From NCBI GenBank assembly GCA_024280775.1, contig JAJRPM010000013.1:1-64000 (forward strand): DNA of 64,000 nt, in the 5' to 3' direction. The stretch comes from Candidatus Zixiibacteriota bacterium (GTDB taxonomy: Bacteria; Zixibacteria; MSB-5A5; GN15; JACZUZ01). Below, in pieces: positions 54,143 to 62,340 of this stretch. The position numbers were made by a program, and so were the translations under genes. The notes under the pieces were generated by a model. That model did not search any database. It was given only the letters and a program-made list of their open reading frames with translations, and had not been told where the DNA came from. Numbering within the stretch: position 1 is the stretch's first letter; every line of letters starts with the position of its first letter.

Positions 54143-54862
54143 CTAAATCTTGCGGTCAATCTCGCGGCGCATTTGTGAAACCGCTTCCTGGATTCCCACA
54201 ATCACAGCGCGTTGAACCAACGCCCGACCCACTGTCACTTGCTGAACCACATCGATTTCTGCACACTGGGCGACATTCTTATAGGTCAAACCAGAGCCGC
54301 AATAAACACCCATACCCAGCTTGTGCGCCATTTGGGCGTTGCGAGCAATATCATCCAATTCTGTTTCAGCTTCAGAAACTGAGCTAGCTCGCGAGTACCC
54401 AGCGGTGGAAAGTTCAACAAAGTCTGCGCGACAACGCGCGGCGTTTTTCACTCCTTCGGAATTAGCCGCGATATGATGAGCGCTGAGAATCCCTGCCCCG
54501 CGCAATCGCTCAGTTGCCGCCAATAGCGCATCCAGGTCACTGTAATCCAATGACTCTTTGCCTGAAGGATCAACCTGATTCTCGCTTATTAAAGTAACCA
54601 TAGCCGGACGAACTTCCAACATCACCGTCAGCAATTCCTCATCAAAGGGCATTTCAACTATCAGCTTTGTCTTAACCATCTCCTTTAGGACATATACATC
54701 TCTATCACGAATGAATCGCCGTGAAGGATGCAAAGTCACAGTAATAGCGTCAGCGCCACCCAACTCGGCAAGCACCGCCGCCTGAGCGGGGTCCGGGTCA
54801 CGAGAGCGTTTGCCCTCGCGCAACCAGGTAATTGTATCAAGTTTAACAGCTAAAAGCGGCAT
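54143..54862 (-). CDS. pdxJ: Pyridoxine 5'-phosphate synthase
   Basis: A 239-residue TIM barrel that condenses aminoacetone phosphate with deoxyxylulose phosphate in DXP-dependent vitamin B6 synthesis. LLAVKLDTITWLREGKRSRD replaces the usual VNVDHVATLRQAR, and GGADAITVTLHPSRRFIRDR is the conserved second block, ending with VYCGSGLTYKNVAQCAEID. The frame starts at a TTG (54877), but ATG 54862 gives the family N-terminus. Several normally conserved positions differ (Asp-His to Asp-Thr near residue 10), so activity should not be assumed. Confidence 0.88.
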   Translation of the reverse strand: MPLLAVKLDTITWLREGKRSRDPDPAQAAVLAELGGADAITVTLHPSRRFIRDRDVYVLKEMVKTKLIVEMPFDEELLTVMLEVRPAMVTLISENQVDPSGKESLDYSDLDALLAATERLRGAGILSAHHIAANSEGVKNAARCRADFVELSTAGYSRASSVSEAETELDDIARNAQMAHKLGMGVYCGSGLTYKNVAQCAEIDVVQQVTVGRALVQRAVIVGIQEAVSQMRREIDRKI

Positions 54863-55000
54863 ACAAAGTATTTCCAATTCTGCAACAAATTTTCCAACTC
54901 ACTTACCGCGCAGGCAATTGCAACAACCCACGTCCGCTAAGCATACTGCGAATAATCACAGCAATGCGCAACGTTGAATCCCCTATCCACATGCAAGAAA

Positions 55001-55025
55001 GGGCTCCGAAACGACGCCCCTACAT
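55001..55025. repeat. GGGCNCCGAAACGACGCCCC repeat, copy 1
   Basis: GGGCTCCGAAACGACGCCCC plus TACAT overlaps the rsmA stop codon. A second copy with one difference (GGGCGCC) is at 55952-55976, on the other side of rsmA. The two copies are direct repeats bracketing the gene. Confidence 0.7.
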
Positions 55026-55865
55026 AACAGCAGGACTCTCAAAGGCCGCAAGCAATCTGATGAAATCGTTGATGCTCAATTGCTCAGCTCGTACTCTCTC
55101 ATCAAGGTCCATTGAATGCAGAATCTCTAATACTTGAACCCGGGAGAAACTACATTTACCCATCAGATTATTAACCAGAGTCTTGCGACGCGATGAAAAC
55201 GCATCACGCACCAGCTTTTCAAACTTCTTCGATGTGTCTTCATTGAATTCTCGAAACACATCTGAGGTTACTCTCGGGGATAGTGTAAAGACCGAGGAAT
55301 GAACCTTCGGTGGTGGAGAAAACCTATCAGGAGCCAAATCAAATTTCGGTGACACAGAAAAACGCAATTGCGTATGAATAGCCAGCGGCGACCAGTCTTT
55401 GCTATTTGGCGCAGAGCAAAGCCGACTGGCAACCTCACGCTGAAGCATAAACACTACCTTACTTACCGATGCGCGTTGCGCAACTGTCCATTGCATTATC
55501 GGAGAGCTGAGATTGTATGGCAGATTACCTATCAAATGAATATCAGAGCCAATATCAGCAAGGTTAACCTTGAGAACATCTTCCTGAATGAAGCTAACCG
55601 AAGAATTCTCTGCAAACCGGCTCTGGAGTACACCAAGTAAGTCGCGGTCAAATTCAATCCCAACAATCTTCGCCGTTGGATACAAATCTACCAGCGCGGC
55701 AGTCAGTTCACCGGCGCCCGGACCAATCTCCACTATCAGCGGAGACTTCCCGTCCTCCTTGGCCAAGTCGGACTCTCCCAATAGCAAAGAAGATATCTTG
55801 CGCGCATCCTCTGAGAAACGCAACAAATGCTGTCCGAATCGTTTCTTGGTGTGGAAAGAGTTCAT
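55020..55865 (-). CDS. rsmA: 16S rRNA dimethyladenosine transferase RsmA (KsgA)
   Basis: Dimethylates A1518/A1519 in helix 45 of 16S rRNA. The family opening is KKRFGQHLLRFSEDARKI; SAM motif IVEIGPGAGELTAALV; catalytic NLPYNLSSPIMQW; and the C-terminal substrate domain includes AFSSRRKTLVNNLMGKCSF. The frame continues upstream to 55934, but that part runs through repeat DNA, and ATG 55865 (MNSFHTKKRFGQHL) gives the true N-terminus, 281 residues. The ribosome site is weak. Confidence 0.95.
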   Translation of the reverse strand: MNSFHTKKRFGQHLLRFSEDARKISSLLLGESDLAKEDGKSPLIVEIGPGAGELTAALVDLYPTAKIVGIEFDRDLLGVLQSRFAENSSVSFIQEDVLKVNLADIGSDIHLIGNLPYNLSSPIMQWTVAQRASVSKVVFMLQREVASRLCSAPNSKDWSPLAIHTQLRFSVSPKFDLAPDRFSPPPKVHSSVFTLSPRVTSDVFREFNEDTSKKFEKLVRDAFSSRRKTLVNNLMGKCSFSRVQVLEILHSMDLDERVRAEQLSINDFIRLLAAFESPAVM

Positions 55866-55890
55866 AACAGATATCCGAAAACAATTATTT

Positions 55891-56035
55891 TCTGTAGGGG
55901 CGGGGTTTCCCCGCCCAGCCATCGATTCATACAAACATTCATACGAACAATGGGCGCCGAAACGACGCCCCTACATGCCAGACGCCAGATTTTTATCCTA
56001 AAAGGCACAGCACGCTGTGCCCCTACGTCCGCCTT
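55891..56035. repeat. Cluster of three palindromic intergenic repeats
   Basis: Between rsmA and tatD: GGCGGGG-TTT-CCCCGCC (55899-55915, 7-bp stem), the second GGGCGCCGAAACGACGCCCC copy (55952-55976), and GGCACAGC-AC-GCTGTGCC (56004-56021, 8-bp stem). At least two of the three carry CCCCTAC beside the palindrome. They resemble dispersed elements of many uncultivated genomes. No gene lies here. Confidence 0.7.
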
Positions 56036-56041
56036 CTAAAT

Positions 56042-56815
56042 CTAACCAAAAGTCTCAACCAAACGATAAAATTTACGCGCCGTCATATCCGTCTTGTTCT
56101 CCACTTCCTGCGGAGTCAATCCCTTTAGTTCCGCGACCTTTTGGCAGACAAATCGAACATGCGCCGGCTCGTTGAGTTTTCCTCTATGAGGTACCGGTGT
56201 CAAATATGGCGAATCAGTTTCCAGCATCATCGACTCCAACGGAGCAAACTTGGCCACTTCAGCCATTGATGAATTCTTATACGTCACTACTCCACCCACC
56301 GAGATTATCCAGCCCAAATCAAAAATCTTACACGCCGCGGCAACATCTTCAGAGAAACAATGGAAAACAACATCACTAAGCTTGGCGCTATATTCAGAGA
56401 GTATTGCAAAGGCATCAGCAAATGACTCACGCACATGAATCACAACCGGAACATTATCAACCGCCGCCATCTCTAACTGCTCACGAAACACACGTTTTTG
56501 CACATCGCGCGGCGACAAATCCCGATAGTAGTCCAAACCGATTTCGCCCAAAGCTACGACCTTAGGCTTGCGCAATAGGTCATTCAAAGCAGTCTTGACA
56601 CTATTATCAAATTCAGTAGCCGAATGCGGATGCACACCGACTGTAGCATAGATTTCCTCGTAGCGCTCTGCGAGAGCTAGTGATTGTTGCGAAGTAGGCA
56701 AGTCGGTGCCGATGTTCACCATCACACCGATATTCGCCTCACGAGCGCGAGCTACTACGTCTTCGAGAATTCCCGCATACTGCCGGGATTCGAGATGGCA
56801 GTGACTATCAATCAT
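56042..56815 (-). CDS. tatD: TatD-family metal-dependent hydrolase (DNase)
   Basis: A 257-residue amidohydrolase-fold TIM barrel. Metal ligands are seen in MIDSHCHLESRQY, ALGEIGLDYYRDL, VVIHVRESFADA, VVFHCFSEDVA and MLETDSPYLTPVPHRGK, all intact. Relatives have 3'-5' DNase activity; the cellular role is less certain. It lies between metG and rsmA, as in Bacillus. Confidence 0.95.
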   Translation of the reverse strand: MIDSHCHLESRQYAGILEDVVARAREANIGVMVNIGTDLPTSQQSLALAERYEEIYATVGVHPHSATEFDNSVKTALNDLLRKPKVVALGEIGLDYYRDLSPRDVQKRVFREQLEMAAVDNVPVVIHVRESFADAFAILSEYSAKLSDVVFHCFSEDVAAACKIFDLGWIISVGGVVTYKNSSMAEVAKFAPLESMMLETDSPYLTPVPHRGKLNEPAHVRFVCQKVAELKGLTPQEVENKTDMTARKFYRLVETFG

Positions 56816-56854
56816 CTACAAATAATTATGCGTAACAGGGGCAGCCTGACTGTC

Positions 56855-58798
56855 TCAGCCAACCGAAGCGCCAACTGGAATCTCGCCTGAAGGAGAAATC
56901 AAAGTGAGCTTCTTGCCCTTTTTCGCCGCCAGCAACATTCCCTGCGAATCTATACCACGAATCTTGGCAGGTTTCAAATTTGCAACAACTACAATTTGTT
57001 TCCCAACCAAATCTTCTGCCGAATAGAACTCAGCAACTCCGGCGATTATCTGACGTTTTTCCTTGCCAAGATCAATTTGCAGTTTCAATAGCTTATCAGC
57101 GCCCTCAACTTTTTCAGCCTTGAGCACTTCAGCAACTTGCAATTTCACTTTGCCGAAATCACTGATATCCAGCAATCCATCATCAGAGGCCGTAGCTTTC
57201 TCCGCTTCGAGTTTCTTCATCCCCGAAGGAACAAACGGCTCCTGAATACGAGGAAACAAGGGCTCACTGAGTGTCAGCGCTGAACCAGGTTTCAAACAGA
57301 AAAACTCTCGGGCGGAATCCAGCGAGAGAGTGTCATCACCTTCACCCAAAACCGCGCGCAATTCGCGCATCTTGGTAGGCATCACCGGATACAACAATAC
57401 CGAAACAACTCGCAGAATCTCACAACAAACATATAAGACCCCGCCAGCCTCCTCAAGTCGTCCTTCCTTGATAGACTTCCAGGGAGCGGCATGATCAAAA
57501 AACTTGTTGGCTCCTTTGATGAGTGACTGCGCGACTTCAATAGCGCCTTGTATGCGGAAATGCTTAATCTCGCCATAGGCCTTATCAGCGGCATCCTCGG
57601 TCAACTCCATCAATTCTTGAACTCCAGCGAGATCACGAACCGGACCCGGAAGCTTGCCGTCGAACTGACGTTCAATCATTTTCACTACACGCGAAAGAAG
57701 ATTCCCGAGTTCATTAGCGAGGTCGCTATTATACTTTTCGGTAAACCGCGCAACTTGAATGTCACCATCGACCCCAAATGGATATTGAGTCAGCAACAAA
57801 TAACGACTCGCATCGGCGCCATAATGAGCCACCAATTCATTCGGGTCAATTTGATTGCCCAATGTCTTGGACATTTTCTCACCGTCCACGGTGAAGAACC
57901 CATGCAGAAACAACTTCTCCGGCAGTTTTTCACCAATAGCCAGAAGCATCGCCGGCCAAAACAAACAATGAAATTTGAGAATATCTTTGGCCATCAAATG
58001 CACCGTCTCGGCGTCATTCCACCACTTCTTGAACAATCTCTGAGACTCGACGTCCTCTGCGCCATAACCTATCGCTGAAATATAATTAGATAGCGCATCA
58101 ACCCACACATAGGCGGATTGCTTAGGATCAAAAGGCACCGGAATTCCCCAGCTGACTTTCTCGCGTGACAATGAAAAATCAGGCAAGTTCTGCGCAATCA
58201 AACCCAGAACTTCCTTGCGACGTTCCAAAGGCAGAATCAGCAACTCTTCTGATTCAATAAGTCTCTTTATCTCAGGCAAAAAAGCGCTAAGACGAAAAAA
58301 CCAATTACTCTCCGAAACTAAATCTGGTTTCCGCTTATGATCCGGGCAAAGCCCATCGACCAAATCTTTTTCAGTTAGATACTTCTCACAACCAACGCAA
58401 TACAGTCCCTCATACTTGGAAGCATATACTACATCCTCACCTGATTCAGTCTTGGCGCCCTTTAGTTTGGTGAGAATCTTTGTAACTGATTCGAGATGAC
58501 GAGTATCAGTAGTGCGAATGAAATCGTTTTCCTCAATTCCCAGCGCCTTCCAAGCATCCTTGAAATGCAAAACAATACCATCACAAAACGCCTGCGGGTC
58601 TTTTCCGGCGGCGCTGGCGGCCTCGGCGATTTTAGCGCCGTGCTCATCGGTTCCCGTAAGGAAAAACGCCTCGCGATCTGCAAGACGATGATAGCGCGCC
58701 AATGTATCAGCGGCGATAGTCGTATATGAATGCCCGATATGCGGCCGGTCGTTCACATAATAAATCGGTGTAGTTATATATATAGGCCGTTTAGCCAT
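56855..58798 (-). CDS. metG: Methionine--tRNA ligase
   Basis: A 647-residue class I synthetase. TTPIYYVNDRPHIGHSYTTI has the HIGH motif (about 20-23); VDGEKMSKTLGNQI has the KMSKS-type loop, as KMSKT. A zinc knuckle CVGCEKYLTEKDLVDGLCPD lies in the connective peptide. The C-terminal 100 residues (FGKVKLQVAEVLKAEKVEGA onward, with LKPAKIRGIDSQGMLLA) are the tRNA-binding domain found as a fusion in many MetRS. ATG start. Confidence 0.97.
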   Translation of the reverse strand: MAKRPIYITTPIYYVNDRPHIGHSYTTIAADTLARYHRLADREAFFLTGTDEHGAKIAEAASAAGKDPQAFCDGIVLHFKDAWKALGIEENDFIRTTDTRHLESVTKILTKLKGAKTESGEDVVYASKYEGLYCVGCEKYLTEKDLVDGLCPDHKRKPDLVSESNWFFRLSAFLPEIKRLIESEELLILPLERRKEVLGLIAQNLPDFSLSREKVSWGIPVPFDPKQSAYVWVDALSNYISAIGYGAEDVESQRLFKKWWNDAETVHLMAKDILKFHCLFWPAMLLAIGEKLPEKLFLHGFFTVDGEKMSKTLGNQIDPNELVAHYGADASRYLLLTQYPFGVDGDIQVARFTEKYNSDLANELGNLLSRVVKMIERQFDGKLPGPVRDLAGVQELMELTEDAADKAYGEIKHFRIQGAIEVAQSLIKGANKFFDHAAPWKSIKEGRLEEAGGVLYVCCEILRVVSVLLYPVMPTKMRELRAVLGEGDDTLSLDSAREFFCLKPGSALTLSEPLFPRIQEPFVPSGMKKLEAEKATASDDGLLDISDFGKVKLQVAEVLKAEKVEGADKLLKLQIDLGKEKRQIIAGVAEFYSAEDLVGKQIVVVANLKPAKIRGIDSQGMLLAAKKGKKLTLISPSGEIPVGASVG

Positions 58799-58854
58799 GA
58801 TTCCTCTCTTACGCCACCTTGATGTTACAAAAAACTATCTACTAGCTCTATACA

Positions 58855-59838
58855 TCAATTCTGTAACGGCGCGTTCTCTGCTTCTTGATCTTTGCCACTA
58901 TCACTCTGGCCTTCATTGGTGCTACTCTCATCGTGGCTATTCTTATTGTGGCTGTTATTGCCAGTGTTCTTGCTAACGTCTTTACTTGTCACTTTGGCGC
59001 CGGAATTGTTGCGATCTTTTGAGCTGGTTTCGCCGCCGCGGGGAATCCTACGCAATTGATCCGGTCCCACCCGATGACGAACACCATCCTCTAGCCGCAC
59101 TATTGCCTCTTCGGCCAAAGCGTCAACTCGCTCAATCACACCCTTCCCAACCGGTGTCTCAACCCGCGTACCCTTACCCGGGAAAAGCTTCTTGACATCC
59201 AGATATTGTTTCTTCTCGAAACACAAACAACAACGCAATTTGCCGCACAAGCCCGTCAGCTTGGACATATTCATCTGCAAGTCCTGATCGCGAGCGTCCT
59301 GTGTGGCGATTTGAATATTCTTCATATTCGCGCGACGGCAACAAACCTCGCCGCCGCACATGCCACAATCTCCAATACGACGACTCTCCTCGCGCGGACT
59401 AATCTGACGCATTTCAATCCAGGTATGAAAATGCCCGGCCAGCTCTTTGACCAAACTACGAAAATCCACTCGCCCATCTGCTGTATAGTAAAACGTCATC
59501 TTCGCGCCATCAAATTGAATCTCAACATCCGAGAGCTTCATAGAAAGTCCAAGACGTTTGGCAACTACCCGCGCCTCCGCCCTGGCGGTCACTTCACGAG
59601 GTGTCAAATCGTTGTGCTTCTTGAGCTCCTCTTCGGTGGCGCTACGAAGAATCTTACGGGGCGCTCCTTTTTGCCGGGGAGGTTTGTCTTTGTCCCAGCG
59701 ATGTAGCACAAACCCCAAGTTTTCGCCATTGTCGGTTTCGGTGATAACCGCCCCGTTGCGTCTCAACTTGTGGTGGTATGTATTAGCGCAATACTCGCGC
59801 CTATGCCCTTTATATTCAATCAGAAAAATCTCTGCCAT
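58855..59838 (-). CDS. PSP1-domain protein, YaaT/RicT-like
   Basis: 327 residues with the PSP1 C-terminal domain (about 40-170) followed by a cysteine-rich centre: GDCGMCGGEVCCRR and LTGLCGKLRCCLCFEKK (about 155-210). In B. subtilis the related YaaT (RicT) binds an Fe-S cluster with RicA and RicF and affects RNase Y and development. After a KOW-like segment (VETPVGKGVIERVDALAEEA) the last 55 residues are a low-complexity tail rich in Asn, Lys, Ser and Gly, probably disordered. Position directly after holB matches Bacillus. The tail composition differs from the rest. Confidence 0.9.
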   Translation of the reverse strand: MAEIFLIEYKGHRREYCANTYHHKLRRNGAVITETDNGENLGFVLHRWDKDKPPRQKGAPRKILRSATEEELKKHNDLTPREVTARAEARVVAKRLGLSMKLSDVEIQFDGAKMTFYYTADGRVDFRSLVKELAGHFHTWIEMRQISPREESRRIGDCGMCGGEVCCRRANMKNIQIATQDARDQDLQMNMSKLTGLCGKLRCCLCFEKKQYLDVKKLFPGKGTRVETPVGKGVIERVDALAEEAIVRLEDGVRHRVGPDQLRRIPRGGETSSKDRNNSGAKVTSKDVSKNTGNNSHNKNSHDESSTNEGQSDSGKDQEAENAPLQN

Positions 59839-60053
59839 TATATATATCTATATCCAATATGTTTACTGGTTTCCACATAGCCCCTAGTTAAGTCAACTCC
59901 AACCGTTGCTCCCGACATCAAATCAATACATTGAAAAAGGGCCGCTACAGTCAGGCTTTGACGAATTGCAAGGTACAATCAGAGAGGGGGGCAGGTCAAC
60001 CTTGAATGCAAATGAGGATATTCTTGTCTGTAGAGACTAGTAGAGGGGGAAAC
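59839..60053. other. holB-yaaT intergenic region
   Basis: No gene. On the minus strand TTGACC (59996-60001) with TACCTT 18 bp away is a weak candidate promoter for the PSP1 gene. The stretch right before the gene is a TA-repeat-like sequence (TATATATCTATATCC on plus), so an AT-rich ribosome-loading region is likely. Confidence 0.3.
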
Positions 60054-61202
60054 TCAGCGCCTCGCAACTTCACGAATCGCCATACTGAGATCTGTCAGCG
60101 CCAATTGCGCATTGACATGCTGGCGTAAATTCACTCTGGAGGTAGTAAACTTATCAAATAACGCATACAATGCCGGCCCGGCTTGAACTGCCGGAGCAAG
60201 TTTCTGCATATCTCCCGCCAAATCGACATTTGCCACCTGAGCGGGCAGGCCCTGCTGGATTAATATCAAATCCCGCAGATAGTCTTCCCACATCGAAATC
60301 AGCGTCTCAACCGCCGAGCGGTTACGCAAATCCACACTGCGCGAGAGAATCTGTAGCGCGCTCGGACCGCTCTCCAGAAAAACCGCTTTGAGCGTCAGCC
60401 AGCCAACTTCGCGGGAGAGCGCCTTATCATCCTGAGGAGCTTCCATTTCATTAGCGATTTCCAAAGCCCTGCCTGGAGAACCCTGCGCCAAACGAGAGAC
60501 CGTTTCTGCTCTTGAAGCATTCAATCCTACACTATCCTGCAAATAAGAGCTGATTCGCTCAATGCTTTGCGTCGGAAACCTCAATCGCTGACAACGAGAA
60601 CGCGCAGTCTCGATTACCGCCTCGGGACGAGAGCTACTGAGGATAAACAAAGTGTTCTCCGGCGGCTCCTCAATCATTCTGAGCAATGAATCAACCGCCT
60701 GCGCGAGCATTTTTTCGACTTGATAGAACAACACCACCCGATACGCCCCCGGATTGGGTTTACGAGAGAGCTTGCTTTTCACAGCCCGCGCCCGGTCAAT
60801 CGAAATGCCACTATTCCCCGGCCAGCGCACAGCATTCAATGGGTTCTCATTCTTGGTCAAAAGAAACTGACTATCGAACTCGTTTCGCTCTTTTTGGCTT
60901 TTGGCTGTTGGAGTAGGAAAGACCAGATGCAAATCAGGAAATGTACCAGAGAAAATCTGGCGACAAGCCGGACACTCGCCACAGAATCCTCCAAAGACAG
61001 TCTTCGGCTCATCGCCGCTATCATCCCGCTTGGCACAATTCAGATAAGCCGCCAAAGACAAAGCGCCAAGCCACTTACCAACCCCATCCGGCCCAAAAAA
61101 CAACAAAGCGCTAGCAAGCCGCTCGTTAGCAATAGCATTACCCAAAGCCCGGTCAGCAAAGGAGTCGATTAGCAATGAGGATTCGTTTTGATAAGGCGAC
61201 AT
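60054..61202 (-). CDS. holB: DNA polymerase III delta' subunit
   Basis: A 382-residue clamp-loader AAA+ subunit. The P-loop is degenerate (LFFGPDGVGKWLGALSLA, with Trp after the Lys instead of Thr/Ser), as expected of delta', which does not hydrolyse ATP. A four-Cys zinc module follows: one Cys in LNCAKRD, then CGECPACRQI. ILSSSRPEAVIETARSRCQR contains the SRC motif that serves as the arginine-finger site. The C-terminal collar domain is helical. ATG start. It leads to the PSP1 gene, a conserved pair. Confidence 0.92.
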   Translation of the reverse strand: MSPYQNESSLLIDSFADRALGNAIANERLASALLFFGPDGVGKWLGALSLAAYLNCAKRDDSGDEPKTVFGGFCGECPACRQIFSGTFPDLHLVFPTPTAKSQKERNEFDSQFLLTKNENPLNAVRWPGNSGISIDRARAVKSKLSRKPNPGAYRVVLFYQVEKMLAQAVDSLLRMIEEPPENTLFILSSSRPEAVIETARSRCQRLRFPTQSIERISSYLQDSVGLNASRAETVSRLAQGSPGRALEIANEMEAPQDDKALSREVGWLTLKAVFLESGPSALQILSRSVDLRNRSAVETLISMWEDYLRDLILIQQGLPAQVANVDLAGDMQKLAPAVQAGPALYALFDKFTTSRVNLRQHVNAQLALTDLSMAIREVARR

Positions 61203-61350
61203 GCGTCAATATACCTACTGCTGTACACCAGAGCAAACCGGCGACGGACCCTAACAAGAAACACGCCCCTGATAAATGCCTTGAATCAACATCCTCCAAT
61301 GCCAACAAACGAGTCGAAACTACAAGAGCCCCTGGCCGCTTCGCCTCCAC

Positions 61351-61382
61351 GTCTTGCCCGCGCAGGCGGGCATCCAGGCAAG
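61351..61382. repeat. GCCCGCC...GGGC dispersed repeat, copy 3
   Basis: GTCTTGCCCGCGCAGGCGGG plus CATCCAGGCAAG. Reverse orientation to the copy at 251-282. It is one of three copies in the 1.1-kb island between holB and envC. Confidence 0.75.
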
Positions 61383-61409
61383 TCACCGTAAGCTCCAAGT
61401 GAATCTGTT

Positions 61410-61456
61410 GTGTCGGGTCTTGCGACGGCGCTTTCTGCCGTTGTGTGACCCGACAC
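61410..61456. repeat. Long imperfect palindrome, GTGTCGGGTC / GACCCGACAC
   Basis: GTGTCGGGTC (61410-61419) and GACCCGACAC (61447-61456) form a perfect 10-bp outer stem. ACGGC and GCCGT inside extend it as an inner stem. It is followed by a smaller one, CGAAACC-CTTGT-GGTTTCG at 61484-61502, and GTTGAAACC-TCAAG-GGTTTCAAC at 61525-61547. These are intergenic elements of unknown function. Confidence 0.7.
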
Positions 61457-61607
61457 TTATTCTACGAATAGAGTTCCGTATGTCGAAACCCTTGTGGTTT
61501 CGGCATGTCCACTAGTACAAAAAAGTTGAAACCTCAAGGGTTTCAACCTACCAGGCTACGGCTAAATATGTTGATATGCCACAGTAACTGCTCGGGAAGA
61601 AACCAGG

Positions 61608-61693
61608 CTAACGCAATTCGCCGAAATCTAGCCAGATTATCGGGTCTACTGATTCTTTGCCGCTTCTGATTTCGAATTTCACTGACCCGGTTG
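61608..61693 (-). pseudogene. Duplicated 3' fragment of envC
   Basis: These 86 bases match the 3' end of envC (62341-62426) with about five differences, including the stop codon position. Read on the minus strand it still encodes GSVKFEIRSGKESVDPIIWL and then DFGELR, against DFGELH in envC, with three of the changes silent or conservative. It has no start of its own and is joined at 61694 to a different repeat. It is a remnant of a partial duplication or of a second, decayed envC-like gene. Confidence 0.85.
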
Positions 61694-61704
61694 AGGCAGG
61701 GTGG

Positions 61705-61721
61705 CCCACCTTTCAGGTGGG
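61705..61721. repeat. CCCACCT/AGGTGGG hairpin element
   Basis: CCCACCT-TTC-AGGTGGG followed by TTTCTTTT on the plus strand. It looks like a dispersed terminator-like repeat and abuts the envC fragment. Confidence 0.5.
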
Positions 61722-61733
61722 TTTCTTTTGCCA

Positions 61734-61790
61734 CTATAAGACATATGATGTTCCCATAGCAATCAGTACAATCAAATATAATCTTTTCAT
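61734..61790 (-). pseudogene. Signal-peptide-like leader, truncated
   Basis: ATG 61790, preceded by GAGGGG at a good distance, encodes MKRLYLIVLIAMGTSYVL and then a TAG. This is the typical start of an exported protein, but it ends at once. The envC fragment at 61608-61693 is in the same frame, beyond the hairpin element and two stop codons. It may be the start of a lost secreted protein, cut by the arrival of the repeat. Confidence 0.45.
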
Positions 61791-61959
61791 AAGACCCCTC
61801 AGTCTGATGCAACCAACTAACAAATATGCAAAGCCTATTAAACATTGTCATGCGCTTTCTTCAAAGGAAACGCTCAATAGCCCAGCGCTCAACCTGAAAA
61901 AATAGGCGCTAGATTCAGTATTAAGTCAAAACCATAAGAACCCCAACCTATTTTTTTCC
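61791..61959. other. Non-coding part of the island
   Basis: No gene or repeat recognised here. Upstream of the truncated leader (minus strand) the sequence is AT-rich and might hold its old promoter. Confidence 0.3.
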
Positions 61960-61991
61960 GTCTTGCCCGCGAAGGCGGGCATCTAGGCAAG
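61960..61991. repeat. GCCCGCC...GGGC dispersed repeat, copy 4
   Basis: GTCTTGCCCGCGAAGGCGGG plus CATCTAGGCAAG, nearly identical to copies 3 and 5 (one changed base in CATCCAGG). It faces copy 5 in the opposite orientation, 170 bp away. Confidence 0.75.
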
Positions 61992-62160
61992 TAACCATTA
62001 AGCGCTCTGCTATACATAAACTGGCGAGCAAACACAACGGAACACTATACACCGATGTTACAAATGTTTTTCTCAAGAGAATCTGGAGGATTCGATTGAT
62101 TGAAGAAATGAATCCTGATTGACAGGAATTCTTTTGAAGAGATTACCTGAGGCTCCGGCC

Positions 62161-62190
62161 TGCCTGGATGCCCGCCTTCGCGGGCAAGAC
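62161..62190. repeat. GCCCGCC...GGGC dispersed repeat, copy 5
   Basis: TGCCTGGATGCCCGCCTTCG plus CGGGCAAGAC, the same orientation and almost the same sequence as the copy at 251-282. Confidence 0.75.
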
Positions 62191-62247
62191 AATTCGTTGC
62201 AATCTGGAATGGTAGAAACTATTAGGCTCGACTAGCGAGAACAACAT

Positions 62248-62286
62248 GTCGGGTTTCTCCGCGTCTGCGACGCTCCGGAACCCGAC
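62248..62286. repeat. GTCGGGTT/AACCCGAC palindrome after envC
   Basis: An 8-bp perfect outer stem (62248-62255 and 62279-62286), 55 bp past the envC stop. It is related in style to 61410-61456. It could act as a transcript end for envC, but no T-run follows on the minus strand. Confidence 0.5.
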
Positions 62287-62340
62287 CTACGGCTCCACAA
62301 CTGAAGCAAACTTGCGATATGTAATGTGAAAAAAACGAGA

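Noticed and set aside
61543-61851. Minus-strand open frame of 102 codons in the repeat island
   Set aside because: It runs across the envC fragment in a different frame, a hairpin repeat and non-coding DNA. No coherent protein is seen.
61203-62340. CRISPR array
   Set aside because: The repeats differ in sequence, orientation and spacing; there are no regular spacers and no cas genes.
61203-62340. Insertion sequence or mobile element
   Set aside because: No transposase or integrase remnant and no target-site duplication could be recognised; only short palindromes.
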